Shown one piece after another: positions 35,021 through 47,281 of a stretch of DNA of 64,000 bases. Numbering within the stretch: the first letter of the stretch is position 1; each line of letters begins with the position of its first letter. Origin of the DNA: Zygnema cylindricum (lineage: Eukaryota; Streptophyta; Zygnematophyceae; Zygnematales; Zygnemataceae); NCBI GenBank assembly GCA_037447655.1, contig JBBHKE010002841.1, positions 211,326 to 275,325 on the forward strand, read 5' to 3'. The notes beneath the pieces were generated by a model, which saw only the letters and a list, made by a program, of their open reading frames with translations, was not told the DNA's origin and did no database searches. Made by a program: the position numbers and the translations under genes.

Positions 35021-35149
35021 GTCGAATACGACCTCGTTGGTGTGACATTTTTTCATAATGTAGTTTTAGAATGAAAATTTTGTTTCACAGTCTATTTTCA
35101 TCATGATACTTTGACATTTTTTTTACTTTGTTTTTGACTTCGTTTTTCA

Positions 35150-35690
35150 TTCGAATTTCAGAAAGCTTATCGATTGGTCGACTGTCTCGACATTCGCTGG
35201 CAACATGAGTTGGATGACTGTCAGCCTATAATCTTTTGGATCTGGATTTTTTTTTTCATTTTTCATGTACGTATTTTTTTTTGAAGTCATAAGGGTTTTT
35301 CCATTTTCACTCTGTTGTTTTTTTCCTAACTTGACGTTTTTTAAGAATAGAATGTTGGTCTTTCAATTCTTTTTGTATGTTCTCTTTCATTTTATGTCAT
35401 AGGGCGGGTAAGGAGGAAACTTTTCCACTTTTATCATTGAGATTTTTGTTGTTTATTTCACTTGCCAAGTTTTCTGCTCTTGAATTCATATCTTTTTGCA
35501 CTAGAAAATTAGTGGAGGTGCAAAATTTGGGACGGTGAGGAAAAAGTTGTTCTTTCGGTTTTCCACGATGGTTGGGTAGATATCAGATGCAAAAATGTTG
35601 AAGATGAAGTTGAAGCCATCGTCTATTTCTATAGAAGATTTGCTCAAACACGGTCAAACATGGTCAAACATGGTCAAATGGGGTCAAACA
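35150..35690 (+). pseudogene. Unit B left arm: exon-like coding remnant
   Basis: After TTTCAG it reads KAYRLVDCLDIRWQHELDDC. The second block keeps DIRCKNVEDEVEAIVYFYRR before the minisatellite (35,643-35,690), but the frame upstream is broken relative to unit A (one base lost after AAAAAGTTG) and meets a stop. The GTGAGT that follows WQ in units A and C is ATGAGT here. Confidence 0.45.
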
Positions 35691-36135
35691 GGCCGTGCAT
35701 GCGTGGTTTCTCTATATGGCACTGAAGGCGGCTCTCGAAGGTGCACCTACTTTTCTTTGGTTAATGATGGTTTTCTTCGTTTATCCCACAGGGTAAGTTG
35801 GTTTATTACTCAACACTACAGTATGTAAAAATTTAGAAATGGATTCAACTCAGAACTTGATCTGTTTTTGATAGTATACCTGCTGGGACCATCAAATATT
35901 GGATATCCTAACAGAAGTAAGCTATTCTAAATAGGACGGAAATTATTATGACTTTCACGCAGGTATGGGGTCCTTTAAAACCCTCTTATCTTGAAATCTC
36001 AGTTTCGCTCTAACATCCATTGACTCTAAAATTTTAAATGCCGATAAAACTGCATTGATTTAATTTATCTCACCAGAATAAAACTGCGTTTTATTTTAAT
36101 GTGACAGCTGGGTTACATGTCTTTTCTTAAGAGAA

Positions 36136-36372
36136 GTGTTTTCAAAAAATGGCTTTCGCATTGTTATCGGATTGCAATCATTTTTGATCGAACATCTCTG
36201 TAAAGGGTCTCCAATCAAGACTATTTGGGGTCCAACTTCGGCCATTTTTCCAGCGAGGGTGGTGGAGACAAGTCATGAGGGGCATGGAGGAACATATGTA
36301 AGGAATCTCAAGGCCTCCTTGTTTGTAACTCTTAGAGGATTTGTTGGTCCCATGCAATATGTGCACATATGA
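36136..36372 (+). CDS. Conserved spacer ORF, unit B
   Basis: This 78-codon frame contains KGSPIKTIWGPTSAIFPARV and, further on, LFVTLRGFVGPMQYVHI before the stop. It lines up with 24,007-24,225 and 43,229-43,525. A short block after VVETS differs (HEGHGGT against YLDSEGDT in unit C) without loss of frame. Function unknown. Confidence 0.35.
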   Translation: MFSKNGFRIVIGLQSFLIEHLCKGSPIKTIWGPTSAIFPARVVETSHEGHGGTYVRNLKASLFVTLRGFVGPMQYVHI

Positions 36373-38014
36373 CATGCTTTGAAGTTTATAACTGGAAATT
36401 TTAAAGTATGACATTATATGTTGCATTGACTGTTCGATTCTCGATGACAAAAGCTCCTCCTCTGTCTCTCTCTTTTGACTTCGAAGTTTTTGGTTGGGTT
36501 GCCGGGTACTAAAAAACAGACTCGTCGTGAATGCGAAATATCTAATCATAAATTTGGCGGAGAACTCAATTCTTCAGAAAGACAGTGGATCGAGCATTCG
36601 TTGAATTACCCAGTGTAATTAAAATCAAAACCACGTGCACTTTCCGTGTTCAATAAGTTCATCTTTTTGCATCAATACTCAGGCAAATTCGTTGGTATAG
36701 TAAATGGATTGCTTTGTCTTATAATCCTCAATTAACCTCTCGAGTTGTCAAGCATTCCCTTGTTGTTTTTATTCTAAGGTTGAAGGACCTAGGTTGCTAC
36801 TTGTGAAAATATTCTCAAGGTTTTAGAGTTACACAGTATATGTACTAGGTGTTTTAGTGTGCTTCTTCGGAGACAGCCTTGTGTTCTTTGTTGCTGGAAA
36901 TCAAGTCAAATGCTAGTCACTGCAATTTTGAAGTGTATCATTGTGATGAGCTCATTTTTGTTTTCAAAATATAATTCGTTAAGGTTGGCCAAATGATGAA
37001 GGCTCGGTTTTATTTTTTTTATTTGTATATTTTTATCCACATATATATACATCTTTGTACACATTTATTTTTGATATATGTGTGTAGATATGTGTATATA
37101 CATATGCATTTATATGTGTTTGTTCAAAAGAAATCTTTGGTATGCTCATGTCTTTAGAAATGAAAGAAAATATCGCTGACACTGCGTCTTTTCTGATAAT
37201 GATAAGGCCAGAGCTGCTTTTTAATTTTTGAATTTTTGAACCCGTATGTTAGCAATGTGACACTTTCAAAATGGGTACAGCATGTAACATCAGTTGGTCA
37301 CAATACATGACTCACGCTAAGGCGGTCATTCCACAAAACCTTGTTAGAAAAGGGTTTAAAAAGGAAATAGTTTATGAATATTTATGGCTGATGAGCACAC
37401 AGTAATTATCGATATGTTTTGATAATGGATAAATGACATGGTCAAACATCGACAAGAGTGACTCATAACCAATAGGAAGGTCTCCCAAATTTCTAATAAT
37501 TAAATGGCGTCAGTCATTAGACGGTTGACTTTTTGCAATCGGTCAACCAATGTATGAGTTCCGGAAAGATATGTTTTGAATAGAGATTCTAGGAAGAAGT
37601 TTTAAGGGTGAGAAGTCTCGACGTAAAAGGAGAATTCTCGACCAGATATTAGTTCTCAAAAACAGTCCATGCCCCATGAGTAGATAGAGGATCGCAAGTG
37701 ATGTGAATATAGCCAGAATCGACGGCCAAAACTAGGCGGAAATTATAACAGTAGAGAGAAGAGATAGATTTTTTTTAAGCTCAAAATGACAGAGTTAAGA
37801 TTTTTTAATTGATAATAGGTTGAAGGGTGGACTTTCCTTGAGTAGAAAACAGAGAGAAGGGAGACGAGTGGAAATGAAAGAAGGTACTCTACGAACATGT
37901 AAGGGAAATTGTAGAAGTCTACAAAAGTATCCAATGTCATCATAAAAGTGATGTGGGTTGAAACAAAAGAAAAAGTACTAAACTCCGCTTCCACTCAATA
38001 ATAGAACGCCGCTG

Positions 38015-38580
38015 CCGTGGCTGCCTGTTTGACTGTGTTTGACCGTGTTTGACCATGTTTGACCATGTTTGACAGTGTTTGACTAGAACCTTTGTACAGG
38101 TAAATGAAAGCATCAGCTTCATCTTAAACTTTTTTGCATCTGATTTCTACCAATCCATCTAGGAAAACCCAAATAAATTTTTTTCGTCACTGTCCCAAAT
38201 TTTGAGACCTCCACTAATTTCTTCATGCAAAAAGACACAAAAAATATGAATTCATGACGAGAGAACTTGGCAAGTGAAATAAAATAACGGAAACCTCAAC
38301 GATGAAAATGGCAACCTTTCTTCGTCCGCCCTATGACATGAATGTAAGAGAACATACAAAAAGAATCGAAGGACAAACATTATTCTCTTCAAATGCATAA
38401 AGTTAGCAATAAAAATGGAGTGAAAATGGTAAGCCATCACGACTTCCAAAAAAAATACTTACATAAAACGCGAAGTTCTTTTTAAATAGATGATAATCGA
38501 ACTCTCTTTCCAACCGGATGACCTGATTCAATCGATAAGAGCCCTGACTTCAATTTCAGGTAAAAAACAGTAAAAAAATA
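38015..38580 (-). pseudogene. Unit B right arm: minisatellite and inverted exon-like block
   Basis: The TGTTTGACCG minisatellite at 38,026-38,085 (about six copies) is followed by the same inverted block as 26,077-26,560 in unit A, including the GCATCTGATTTCTACCAATCCATCT segment. Reading frames are broken. The block is closely similar to unit A over its length. Confidence 0.5.
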
Positions 38581-41500
38581 AAGGAAAGAATGAAGTTTAA
38601 TAATAGCACAAAATTCTTGTTGAAAAAAGAGAGAGTGAGTGAGGGAGAGAGACAGAGGGAGTGTGGGAGGATGAGAAGAGGCAAGGAGTGAAGGTGCTTG
38701 AAAACCAGTCCAAAAATCTTGCGCTTCAAAAGGTTAGTTTTTCACAATTATGAGTTATTCGTAAAATATGTTATTGCCGGCTATCATTTAAAAAAAAAAA
38801 AAAAAAAAAAAGGGCCGACTTTATAAAAAGCACGATGGTAAACAATCTGAGTCCATAGGAACAAAAGGAAGTGGCATTGCTAAAACTGAAAAACCACATG
38901 ACGGGGGAATAAACAAAAAGGAAAATCAAGGCAAAAACAACAAAAATACGAAAAGATGGCAGGGAAATCGAAAACACCCAAAAAAGCAAAACCCAACAAA
39001 CAAAACATCAAAGGAAAAATCCAACATGTATAAATAAAAACCCCAACATAACTAAAAATCTACAGAAAGCAACCACGTAAGTCCCCGAATCCCGGAGGAG
39101 TGCAAGGAGGGAGTTCCGAAACACGTCGTCGATCCATAACGGCATGATTGAGTGCATGGCGACTCCACGCTGGTAAAAACTATGATGATTATATGGAGAA
39201 GCCATTTAACATTTGTCTGGTTGTACAAGAATATCACAATTGTGGGTGCCACACTATATATGAGAGCGCGTTTTAATGAGTTACATTCGCCTCAACACGT
39301 CGTTTTTGTCTTGTTGGTGTTATGCAACGTCATTTTTTAGATTCGTCCAAGTTGTACTTTTCTAATGTTTCCTTCTTGATACATCTTCTGGGTGTCTTTG
39401 AAATTATTATGGTTTTCGTAGAAATTAAATATGAATTCCATAATGTTTAAGATAAAATAATAGTTCGGTTTTTATGTCAATTGTAGTATTTACTCTACAT
39501 TTCCATAAAAACGAGACAAGAGAAATTAAAACGCACGATGTTAAAGAATATGAGTCCGGGGGTACAAAAGGAGTGGCATGGCCAAGAAAAACTACAAGCA
39601 GGGCAACATAAATCAAAGAAAGCAGCGTGAGCACATAAAAATGGCAAGTAAAATAAAAGCACCCAAACCCCAAAATGAAAAGCACGGCAACTCACTAAAC
39701 GAAAACTACAACCCCAGCCCCAACTCAATTAGATAAAAATGAATAGGTTGATCAATTTTGTTTTGACTTCAACTTAACTCTAAAAAATTTAAAAAACCCT
39801 AAGTAAATTATCGATGTATCGCGATATAAGTATATCATGATATCAGCCGATTCAAAGATGCCGATATTTGGCTCTTCAATATATCGAAGGGATACATCGA
39901 TTATCGGCTATCCAAAGTTAAGTACATACTGAAAATCGGCAAGGGGCCTTCGATACACAACACTACAATGAATACAGTTCTCAGCCGTAGATTGTACTGT
40001 ACCGTACAGCTTCTGGATGAAGCTTGCGCAAAAGTTTATAAAGTTCTAAATTCACGACTTTGGTAATTCAGTGCGCCGTTTCGTGCCATTTTTGGCAGTT
40101 CATCACTTTTTACCATTTTTCGTGCAATTTTGCGGTACATGCCTCCCCTTACCAAACTTCTCTCCTAACCATCATTCTAACCCTAATCGCATTCTAACCC
40201 TAATCGCATTCTAACCCTAATCGCAGACTATATTTCTACGCGGAACTCGACGGAATTACCTCTCTCTCTTTTCCAAATATCTGCCCTCAAATCATTATCC
40301 CAAGGGACAATGTCCATTGTAAGGGAGAGCCCTTCGTTAAGCTCGTAAGATGTAACAATGATAACTGAGAATAAAAGTTATCTATCCGTTAGAGCATTTT
40401 CCAACATATTAGACGCAGCCACGTGTATATGCAGGTGTACAATTCGGCAGTGATGAATTTTTTAGGAAAAGTGATCATTAAAAAAAAAAACGTGAAAAAT
40501 TCTGTAACATGGTCACCCAAATTTTTTGTGCTGTCATCGTCTTTTTCTAGAACACCATGTATGACACTTCTCTTTTTTTTTTTTCTTCTTGTTTTGTGAG
40601 ATTTTAATTTTATTTTCCTCCCTTCGATCGGACGATGTGATGTAAACTCCGAATTTTTTGAGAACTCTGAATATAAGCGACATTATTTTTTGGACCCCTT
40701 CCACGTGCGCAACTGTTGTTGCTCACGTTTCTAACGACGAGGTGTGCCACTCCGGCGCTGTCACGCGTTCCATGTTACCGAACACCGTTTTTGAACGAAT
40801 TTAACGCTGTACGGTACTGTACCTTCCGGTTTGATTTAGTGAAGCTTGACTGGAACATATCACCAAAAATCGACATGTTTCCTTCTCTCCTCCAAGTAGA
40901 AACCTTGCAAGAGTGGTCGATTTATTTTATTTGAAGCGAAAGTGTTGTTGGATCCTTAAGCTTATTGCGTAAACGAAAGGCTCTCCGTTACAATGGACAT
41001 TAGCCCTAACCCTAATTGTGAAACTTAATCCAAAACCTTCATTCTAAACCCTGACAGTGAGCCCAACCCTAACTTTAGCATTAGACTAGTTCCAAGTGTA
41101 GTTTCAACTCTTAACCTTAGACTGAACTCTAAGACCAGTCTGAACTATTGCCTCTTTATCTGTCTTTTAATCGTAATCTTGGACCTAAACGTAACCCTGA
41201 CCTAACTCATGTTTTTATCGTAACATTATTTAAATCTAGCTTTCAGCTCAATCAAGAATCTTAGTCAAACTCTAACTTCACTCCTGCCGTAAGGAACTTC
41301 ACTTTATTGAAGTGAATCCGTATTAGAATATTCTGTTTTTACCGTCAGAAGTAAAGTTTTAGTCAATGATATAATAATGTTTGAGAAGATCCATTCTTCT
41401 AAATCGTCTTGTTTCCAAACATCAATGATTGGGAGTGGATCAGTTAACGTGGATTTTAGAGTGGATATTAACCTTTATATGATTTCCAAAAGGCATAATA

Positions 41501-42214
41501 CCAGAGCTATCTATGGCTAAACATATCTCTTAGAAGTGAAAAGTCAATCAATAATGCAATAATGCAATGATGCACATGCTTTTCATGTAGGCCGGACAAT
41601 CTTCACTTCCAATCCGAATGGAGCGACTAATCCCTCCACCGGAATTAGTGAGGGAGAATCATAGGATGCAAGAGGAGAGGAGGGAGTATCATGTGAGGGA
41701 TGATACTATGAGGGAGCTTCCTTCTCCATTCGGGGAGAGCAGTAAATTGGTGAGACCTAGTTTTGTTAGAAAAGAGTTCCCATAAATTTCTGTCGTCAAT
41801 TTGTAATTCACATGTTGAAGAGTAATAGCATTTGCCCTTTTTTTAGATCCTACAGTAATGTTTTTTTTGCACTGTGGACAATGTCTTTTTATCATCATAA
41901 TGCCAATGCCACTCAAATTCTTGGACCATCTGAAATCAGAGGTGAGAGAGGTAGAGGAGAGGGACAAGGGAGAAAAGAAGGGAGAGGGGGCGATTGCATG
42001 AGTGAGTGAATCAGGAGGGGCAGGGGGGAGGGAGGAGGGGGAGGAGATGGGGAGAGATAGAGAGAGCGAGAGAGATAGAGAGAGCCGAATACGACCTTGA
42101 TGGTGTGACCTTTTTTCATAATATAGTTTTAGAATCAAAAGTTTGTTTCACAGTGACTCTATTTTCATCATGATACTTTGAATTTTTCTTTTACCTTGTT
42201 TTTGACTTTGTTTT

Positions 42215-42800
42215 TCATTCGAATTTCAGAAAGCTTTTCGATTGGTCGACTGTCTTGACATTCGTTGGCAACGTGAGTTGGATTACCGTCAGCCTAAAAT
42301 CTTTTGGATAATTCTTTTCAGTTTCAATGTACGTTTTTTTTTTTTTTGAAGTTGCGATTGTTTTACCATTTTCACTCCGTTGTTTTTTTCTTAACTTGAC
42401 GCTTTTGAAGAATAGAATGTTGGTCTTTTAATTCGTTTTTGTATGTTCTCTTTCATTTCATGTCATAGGCGGGTAAGCAGGAAAGTTTTCCATTTTTGTC
42501 ATTGAGATTTCTGTTATTAATTTCACTTGCCAAGTTTTCTGCTCTTGAAGTCATGTCTTTTTGCACTAGAAAATTAGTGGAGGTGCAAAATTTGGGACAG
42601 TGAGGAAAAAGTTGTGTTTTCGGTTTTCCACGATGGTTGCGCAGAAATTTGATGCAAAAAAGTTGCAAATGAAGTTGAAGCCATCGTCTATTGCTATAGA
42701 CGATTTGCTCAAACATGGTCAAACACAGTCAAAGACGGTCAAATCGGTCAATCTGATCAAACACGGTTAAACATGGTCAAAATGGGTCAAACAGGCAGCC
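42215..42800 (+). pseudogene. Unit C left arm: exon-like coding remnant
   Basis: After TTTCAG it reads KAFRLVDCLDIRWQRELDYR, with a GTGAGT directly after the WQ codons as in unit A. The second block is frame-disrupted relative to unit A and runs into the minisatellite at 42,708-42,795. Confidence 0.45.
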
Positions 42801-43228
42801 TTTGCGATGGCGTTCGTTTTTGCACTGAAGGCGGCTTTCAAAGGCGAACCTGCACTCCTTTGGGTTATGATGTTTGTCTGCGTTTATCCGGTAACGTAAG
42901 TTGGTTTTTTCCTCAACACTACATTATGTGAGAACTTTGAAATGGGTTTAACTCAGAACATGATCTCGTTTTGATAGTATACTTGCTGGGACCATCAAAT
43001 ATTGGATATCCTAACAGAAGTAAGCTGTTCTTAATATGACGAAATTAATATGAATTTTATGCAGATATTGGGTCCTTTAAAACCCTCTTTAACTCGAAAT
43101 CTCAGTTTCGCTCTAACTCCATTGACCCTAAAATTCTGCATGAGTGTCCCAATAAAACTGCTTTGATTTGAATTATCTCACCAAAATAAAACTGCTTTTT
43201 ATTTTAATGTGACAGCGGGCTTACATGT

Positions 43229-43525
43229 ATGTACTTAAGATTGGCCTCGATTTGGAATTATGGCTTTCACATTGTTATTGGATTGCAATCATTTTCAATC
43301 GAACGTCTCAATGACCAGTCTCCAATCGAGACTTTTTGGGGTCCAACTTCGGCCATTTTTCCAGCGAGGGTGGTGGAGACAAGTTATCTGGACTCGGAGG
43401 GAGACACACATGTAAGAAATCTCAAGGCCTCTTTCTTTGTAACTCTTAGAGGATTTGTTGGTCCCATGCAATATGTGCAATTTGGGCATGCTTTCAAGTT
43501 TAGAACTGGAAATTTTAAAGTATGA
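43229..43525 (+). CDS. Conserved spacer ORF, unit C (longest)
   Basis: This is a 98-codon frame, the longest version of the spacer ORF. It reads through IVIGLQSFSIERL, SPIETFWGPTSAIFPARVVE, TSYLDSEGDTHVRNLKAS and FVGPMQYVQFGHAFKFRTGN before the stop. Most differences from units A and B leave the frame open. There is no signal peptide or membrane segment. Whether it is translated, or is an exon joined to the arms, cannot be told from sequence. Confidence 0.4.
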   Translation: MYLRLASIWNYGFHIVIGLQSFSIERLNDQSPIETFWGPTSAIFPARVVETSYLDSEGDTHVRNLKASFFVTLRGFVGPMQYVQFGHAFKFRTGNFKV

Positions 43526-44159
43526 CATTTTATGTTGCAGTGACTGTTTGATTCCCGGTTACGAAAACTCCTCTCTCTCTCTCTCCCTCTTTTGAATTGG
43601 AAATTTTTGGGTTGGCTTGTTTGTTATTCAAAAACAGACTTGTCATCAATGCGAAATATCTAATTATAAATTTGGTGGACTACTCGATTCTTCACAACGA
43701 CAGTGGATTGTCTCCATAATAAATGACTTTTTGGAGGAGCATTCTTTGAATAACCCGGTGTAAATAAAATCAAAACCACGTGCACTTTCCGTGTTCAATA
43801 AGATCAATTATTTGCATCGATACTCAAGCATCGCCGGTATAATAAATGGATAACTTTGTCATATAATCCTCAATTGACCTCTCGAGTTGTCAAGCATTCC
43901 CTTGTTTTTATTCCAAGTTTGAAGGACTTAGGTTGCCTACTGGTGAACATATTCTCAAGGTTTTAGAGTTACGCAATATACCTATTAGGTGTTTTAGTGT
44001 GTTTCTTCGGAGACAACCTTGTGTACTTTGTTGTTGGAAATCAAAGTCAAATGCTAGTCACTGGAATTTTTAAAAATATCAATTTGTTGAGCTCAATTTT
44101 GTTTTCAAAATATAATTCATTAAGTTTAGCCAAATGATGAAGGCTTTGTTTCATTTTTT

Positions 44160-44405
44160 TATATGTTTATTTTTATCCACATATATATACACCTATATAC
44201 CCATTTTATATGCATATGTATATATACATATAAATACTTATATTTATATAAACATATTCTTCATGTATGTATATTTATATTATGTATGTATTTGTATATA
44301 TATAAATGTTGTATGTATGTATATGGATATACAAATTTATGTGTATGTATATATGAATATATGTACATATGTGTATATACATATGCATTTATATGTGTTT
44401 GTTCA
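44160..44405. repeat. TATA/TATG microsatellite, unit C
   Basis: This is an expanded TATATGTATATACATATAAATA-like tract. It produces the Tyr/Ile/Cys-rich open frames at 44,134-44,537, which I reject as genes. Confidence 0.88.
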
Positions 44406-45329
44406 AAAGAAATCTTTGGTATGCTCGTGTCTTTACAAATGAAAAAAATATTGCTGACACAGTATAACAAGCTTAACAATTTTCCATTTTGTGCTTGCGT
44501 CTTTTCTTATAATGATAAGGCCAGAGCTGCTTTCTAATCTATGGATTTTTGAACCCGTATATTATCAATGTGACACTTTCAAAATGGGTACAAGGTGTAA
44601 TATCAGAAAGTCACAATACATGATTCACGCTAAGGCGGTCATTCCACAAAGCCTTGTTAGAAAAGGGTTTGAAAAGTATATATTTTGAATATCGATGGTG
44701 GTTGAACACATAGTAATGATCGATATGATTTTGATAATGGAATAGATGACATGGTACATCGACAAGAGTGACTCACAAATAATAGGAAGTATTTCCAATT
44801 TTGTTGTGATTAATTGGCGTCAGTCATTAGATAGTTGACCGCTTGCAATCAGTCAACCAATGTTTGAATTCCGGAAAGATATGTTTTGAAGAGAGACTCT
44901 TAGGAAGAAGTTTTAAGGCTGAAAAGTTTCGACGTAAAAGGAGAATTTTTGCCAGATATTGTTTTCGAAGGTGTTCCCAAAAGCAGTTTATGCTGCGGGA
45001 GTAGATAAAGGATCGCAAATGATGTGAATCTATCCGAGGTTAAAAGCCTAAACTAGGAGGATATCATAGCAGTAGAGACAAGAGAGATCTTTTTTGAGCT
45101 CAAAATGATAGAGTCCCGATTTAATTATTTGATAATGGATGGAAGGTCGAACGCTCCTTGATTAGAAAACAAAGCGAAGAGGTAACAATGGAATTGCAAG
45201 AAAGTACTGTACGGACATGTACGGTACGTGTACAATTCTACAAAAGTATTCGATGTCGTCATCAAACTGACGTGGGTTGAAACAAAAGAAAAAGTACTAA
45301 ACTCCGCCTTCACTCCATAATAGGACCTT

Positions 45330-45560
45330 GCGGAAGTAGTTGCTTGTTTGATCGTGTTTGACCATGTTTGACCGTGTTTGACCTTGCTTGACCATGTTTG
45401 GCCGTATTTGACATTGTTTGACCTTGTTTGACCGTATTTGACTGTGTTTGACCATGTTTGACCGTGTTTGACTGGAACTTCTGTACAAGTAGATTAATGC
45501 ATCGACTTCATCTTTAACTTTTTTACATCTGATTTCTACCAATCCATCTAGGAAAACCCA
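45330..45560 (-). repeat. Unit C right arm with 10-bp minisatellite
   Basis: The array at 45,343-45,475 has about 13 copies of TGTTTGACCG-like units. It is followed by the TTTACATCTGATTTCTACCAATCCATCTAGG block shared with units A, B and D. The remainder of the inverted arm is reduced. Confidence 0.75.
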
Positions 45561-45665
45561 ACACTTACATTAAACTTGAGACCTATACTTAGAGATGTAA
45601 AATTCAAGACCAAAGAACTTGGCTAGTGAAATAATAACATAAAGAGGACTAAAGCTTTCCAAAAA

Positions 45666-45724
45666 AACACCTCTCTCTCTCTCCCCCTCTCCCCCTCTCC
45701 CTCTCTCCCTCTCTCCCTCTCTCA
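45666..45724. repeat. CT-rich simple repeat
   Basis: CCTCTCTCTCCCCCTCTCC run in the right part of unit C. Confidence 0.88.
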
Positions 45725-46370
45725 TATCGGGAGGGAGAAAAGGAAAGGAGAGTAAACGGTAAAGATAGCGTAGGTGGCTGAAAATTATGCTCGAGAACGG
45801 AGCACATACATTTTAGGGTTTTTTATGGCTTTTTATAATTTTTTAAGGATTTTTGGATTTTTAAGGGCAAAAGACATTGGAGAACAAATGTTAGCAGCAG
45901 ATCTCCTACTAATTTGACGTTTTTTTTATTGCTACGTATTAGTTATTCATAAAACATGTAACAATTTGTTTATTGGCTATGATTCAAAAGGTAATATACC
46001 ATTTGATCGACATGGAGAAGCCATTTAACACTTGCCAGTTTGTAAAAAAAATGTTACAACTGCGGGTGCCTCACTATATATGAGGGCACGTTTGAATGAG
46101 TTACCTTCGCCACAACACATCCCTTTTACCTTGTTGGTGTTACACATCGTCATTTTTTAGATTCGTCCAAGTTGTAATTTTCCTATTGTTCCTTCTTGAT
46201 ACATCTTACAAGTGTCTTTCCAGTTGTGTTTTCCATGGATATGAATTTCTATAATGTTTTAGATATGCAAAGTATCGGTTTTGGTTTTTACGTCAATTGT
46301 GGCATTTACTCTAAATATCCATGAAAAGGAACATATACATTGACTTTGTTTTGACTACAACTTGATGTTG

Positions 46371-46681
46371 GCGCCTTATTACATCCCCAAAAGCAAGAAT
46401 ACGCTATTATTAAAAGGGTGGGCCATAGCCAAGCACACCTTAAAAATTGTTAAAGACTTGACTACGTATTCTTTTCAAAATATTATGGTTACAATATAGT
46501 GTCACGCAAACGATATTGTACGGATGTTATATTATAGTATTGTATTTTCGAATGCCATGGTTTTATTCTTTTTAGATATAACAACCTGTGCATATCGAAT
46601 CCCCAAATAGAGCGAAAATTGGCACCCTGGCTCGTATATTCACCTTAAACCGCCGGTATGATTAAAGTATGCAACATACAT
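46371..46681. other. No gene recognised
   Basis: Mixed AT-rich sequence between the end of unit C and the first hAT derivative. I see no feature. Confidence 0.45.
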
Positions 46682-47159
46682 CAGAGGTCGCAAAAGTCAA
46701 AATTTTAGATACCCGAAACCAAATGTATTATTTATTTCAAAATTTGAGTACCCAATCGCCCGACCGGGTTATGTCACGCTCCTAAATTGTTAATCGTTAC
46801 CAAAAATGCAATAACGAAAATAAAAGTTAACCGAAACTCGATTTCTCACGAATAACCGTACCCGCCCGCACCCGCCCGTACCCGAAAAAGCACAAAAATA
46901 GTGGTACATCTCCCTCATGCCTTCAACGATCCCAACAGTAGAAAATACAATAACTTTGGATAGTATGGACAGTACAAAACCTTCATTTTTTTTCGTCTTT
47001 CGCTTACCCAACCGTAACCGGTTTTTTTTTTTTTTCCTGTGAATCAACCGTCCGAATCCGCCCGGCCCCCTGAATTTGGCAACCGCGTCCGTTCCGGATC
47101 CGATGCGGGCAGTCGGTTAACTGTCGGTTACGGTTTCGGTTAGCCGTTTGCGACCTCTG
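46682..47159 (-). mobile_element. hAT deletion derivative (MITE), 478 bp
   Basis: It begins CAGAGGTCGCAAAAGTCAAA and ends CCGTTTGCGACCTCTG. The 8-bp flanks are ACATACAT (46,674-46,681) and ACATACAG (47,160-47,167), 7 of 8 matching. Both ends continue internally with sequence shared with the 4.6-kb hAT (TTATGTCACGCTCC on the left; GTACAATAA, GACAGTACAAAA and the CGGTTTCGGTT block on the right). It is therefore a shortened, non-coding relative of that element. Confidence 0.9.
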
Positions 47160-47281
47160 ACATACAGTAATAAATTGTGGAGTACCGTTTCTGGGTAAAC
47201 ATTTTTTGCTTTTCGTCTGGATATTTTATTGTCGATATACATCAATTTGTCATATAGTTGTTCATTGGGCCTAGTACCAAC

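Larger units (their letters stand above)
32326..39974. repeat. Unit B of tandem 7-kb array
   Basis: Starts at CACAGCCGTAGATTG and ends at GGGGCCTTCGATACACAACA..., directly joined to unit C. Without the 457-bp MITE it is about 7.2 kb. All landmarks of A and C are present in order. It uniquely has a long telomere-like tract at 33,950-34,147 and an extra 38,780-39,160 segment beginning with a ~21-base poly-A run. Confidence 0.78.
39975..46370. repeat. Unit C of tandem 7-kb array (3'-truncated)
   Basis: Starts CTCAGCCGTAGATTGTACTG and follows units A and B. It has a triplicated TTCTAACCCTAATCGCA (40,174-40,224), almost no telomere array, a GA tract (41,938-42,085), the left arm (42,215-42,800), the spacer ORF, a long TATA/TATG tract (44,160-44,405), and a right arm (45,330-45,560). 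Homology ends near 46,370 at TGACTACAACTT, without the TATCGAT-rich terminal part. Confidence 0.75.

Noticed and set aside
41689-42138. 149-codon minus-strand open frame in unit C
   Set aside because: Part is Ser/Leu/Pro sequence from the GA tract, and the frame is not kept in units A and B.
44134-44537. Overlapping Tyr/Ile-rich open frames of 102 and 124 codons
   Set aside because: They arise from the TATA/TATG microsatellite of unit C. Units A and B have a much shorter tract and no such frame.
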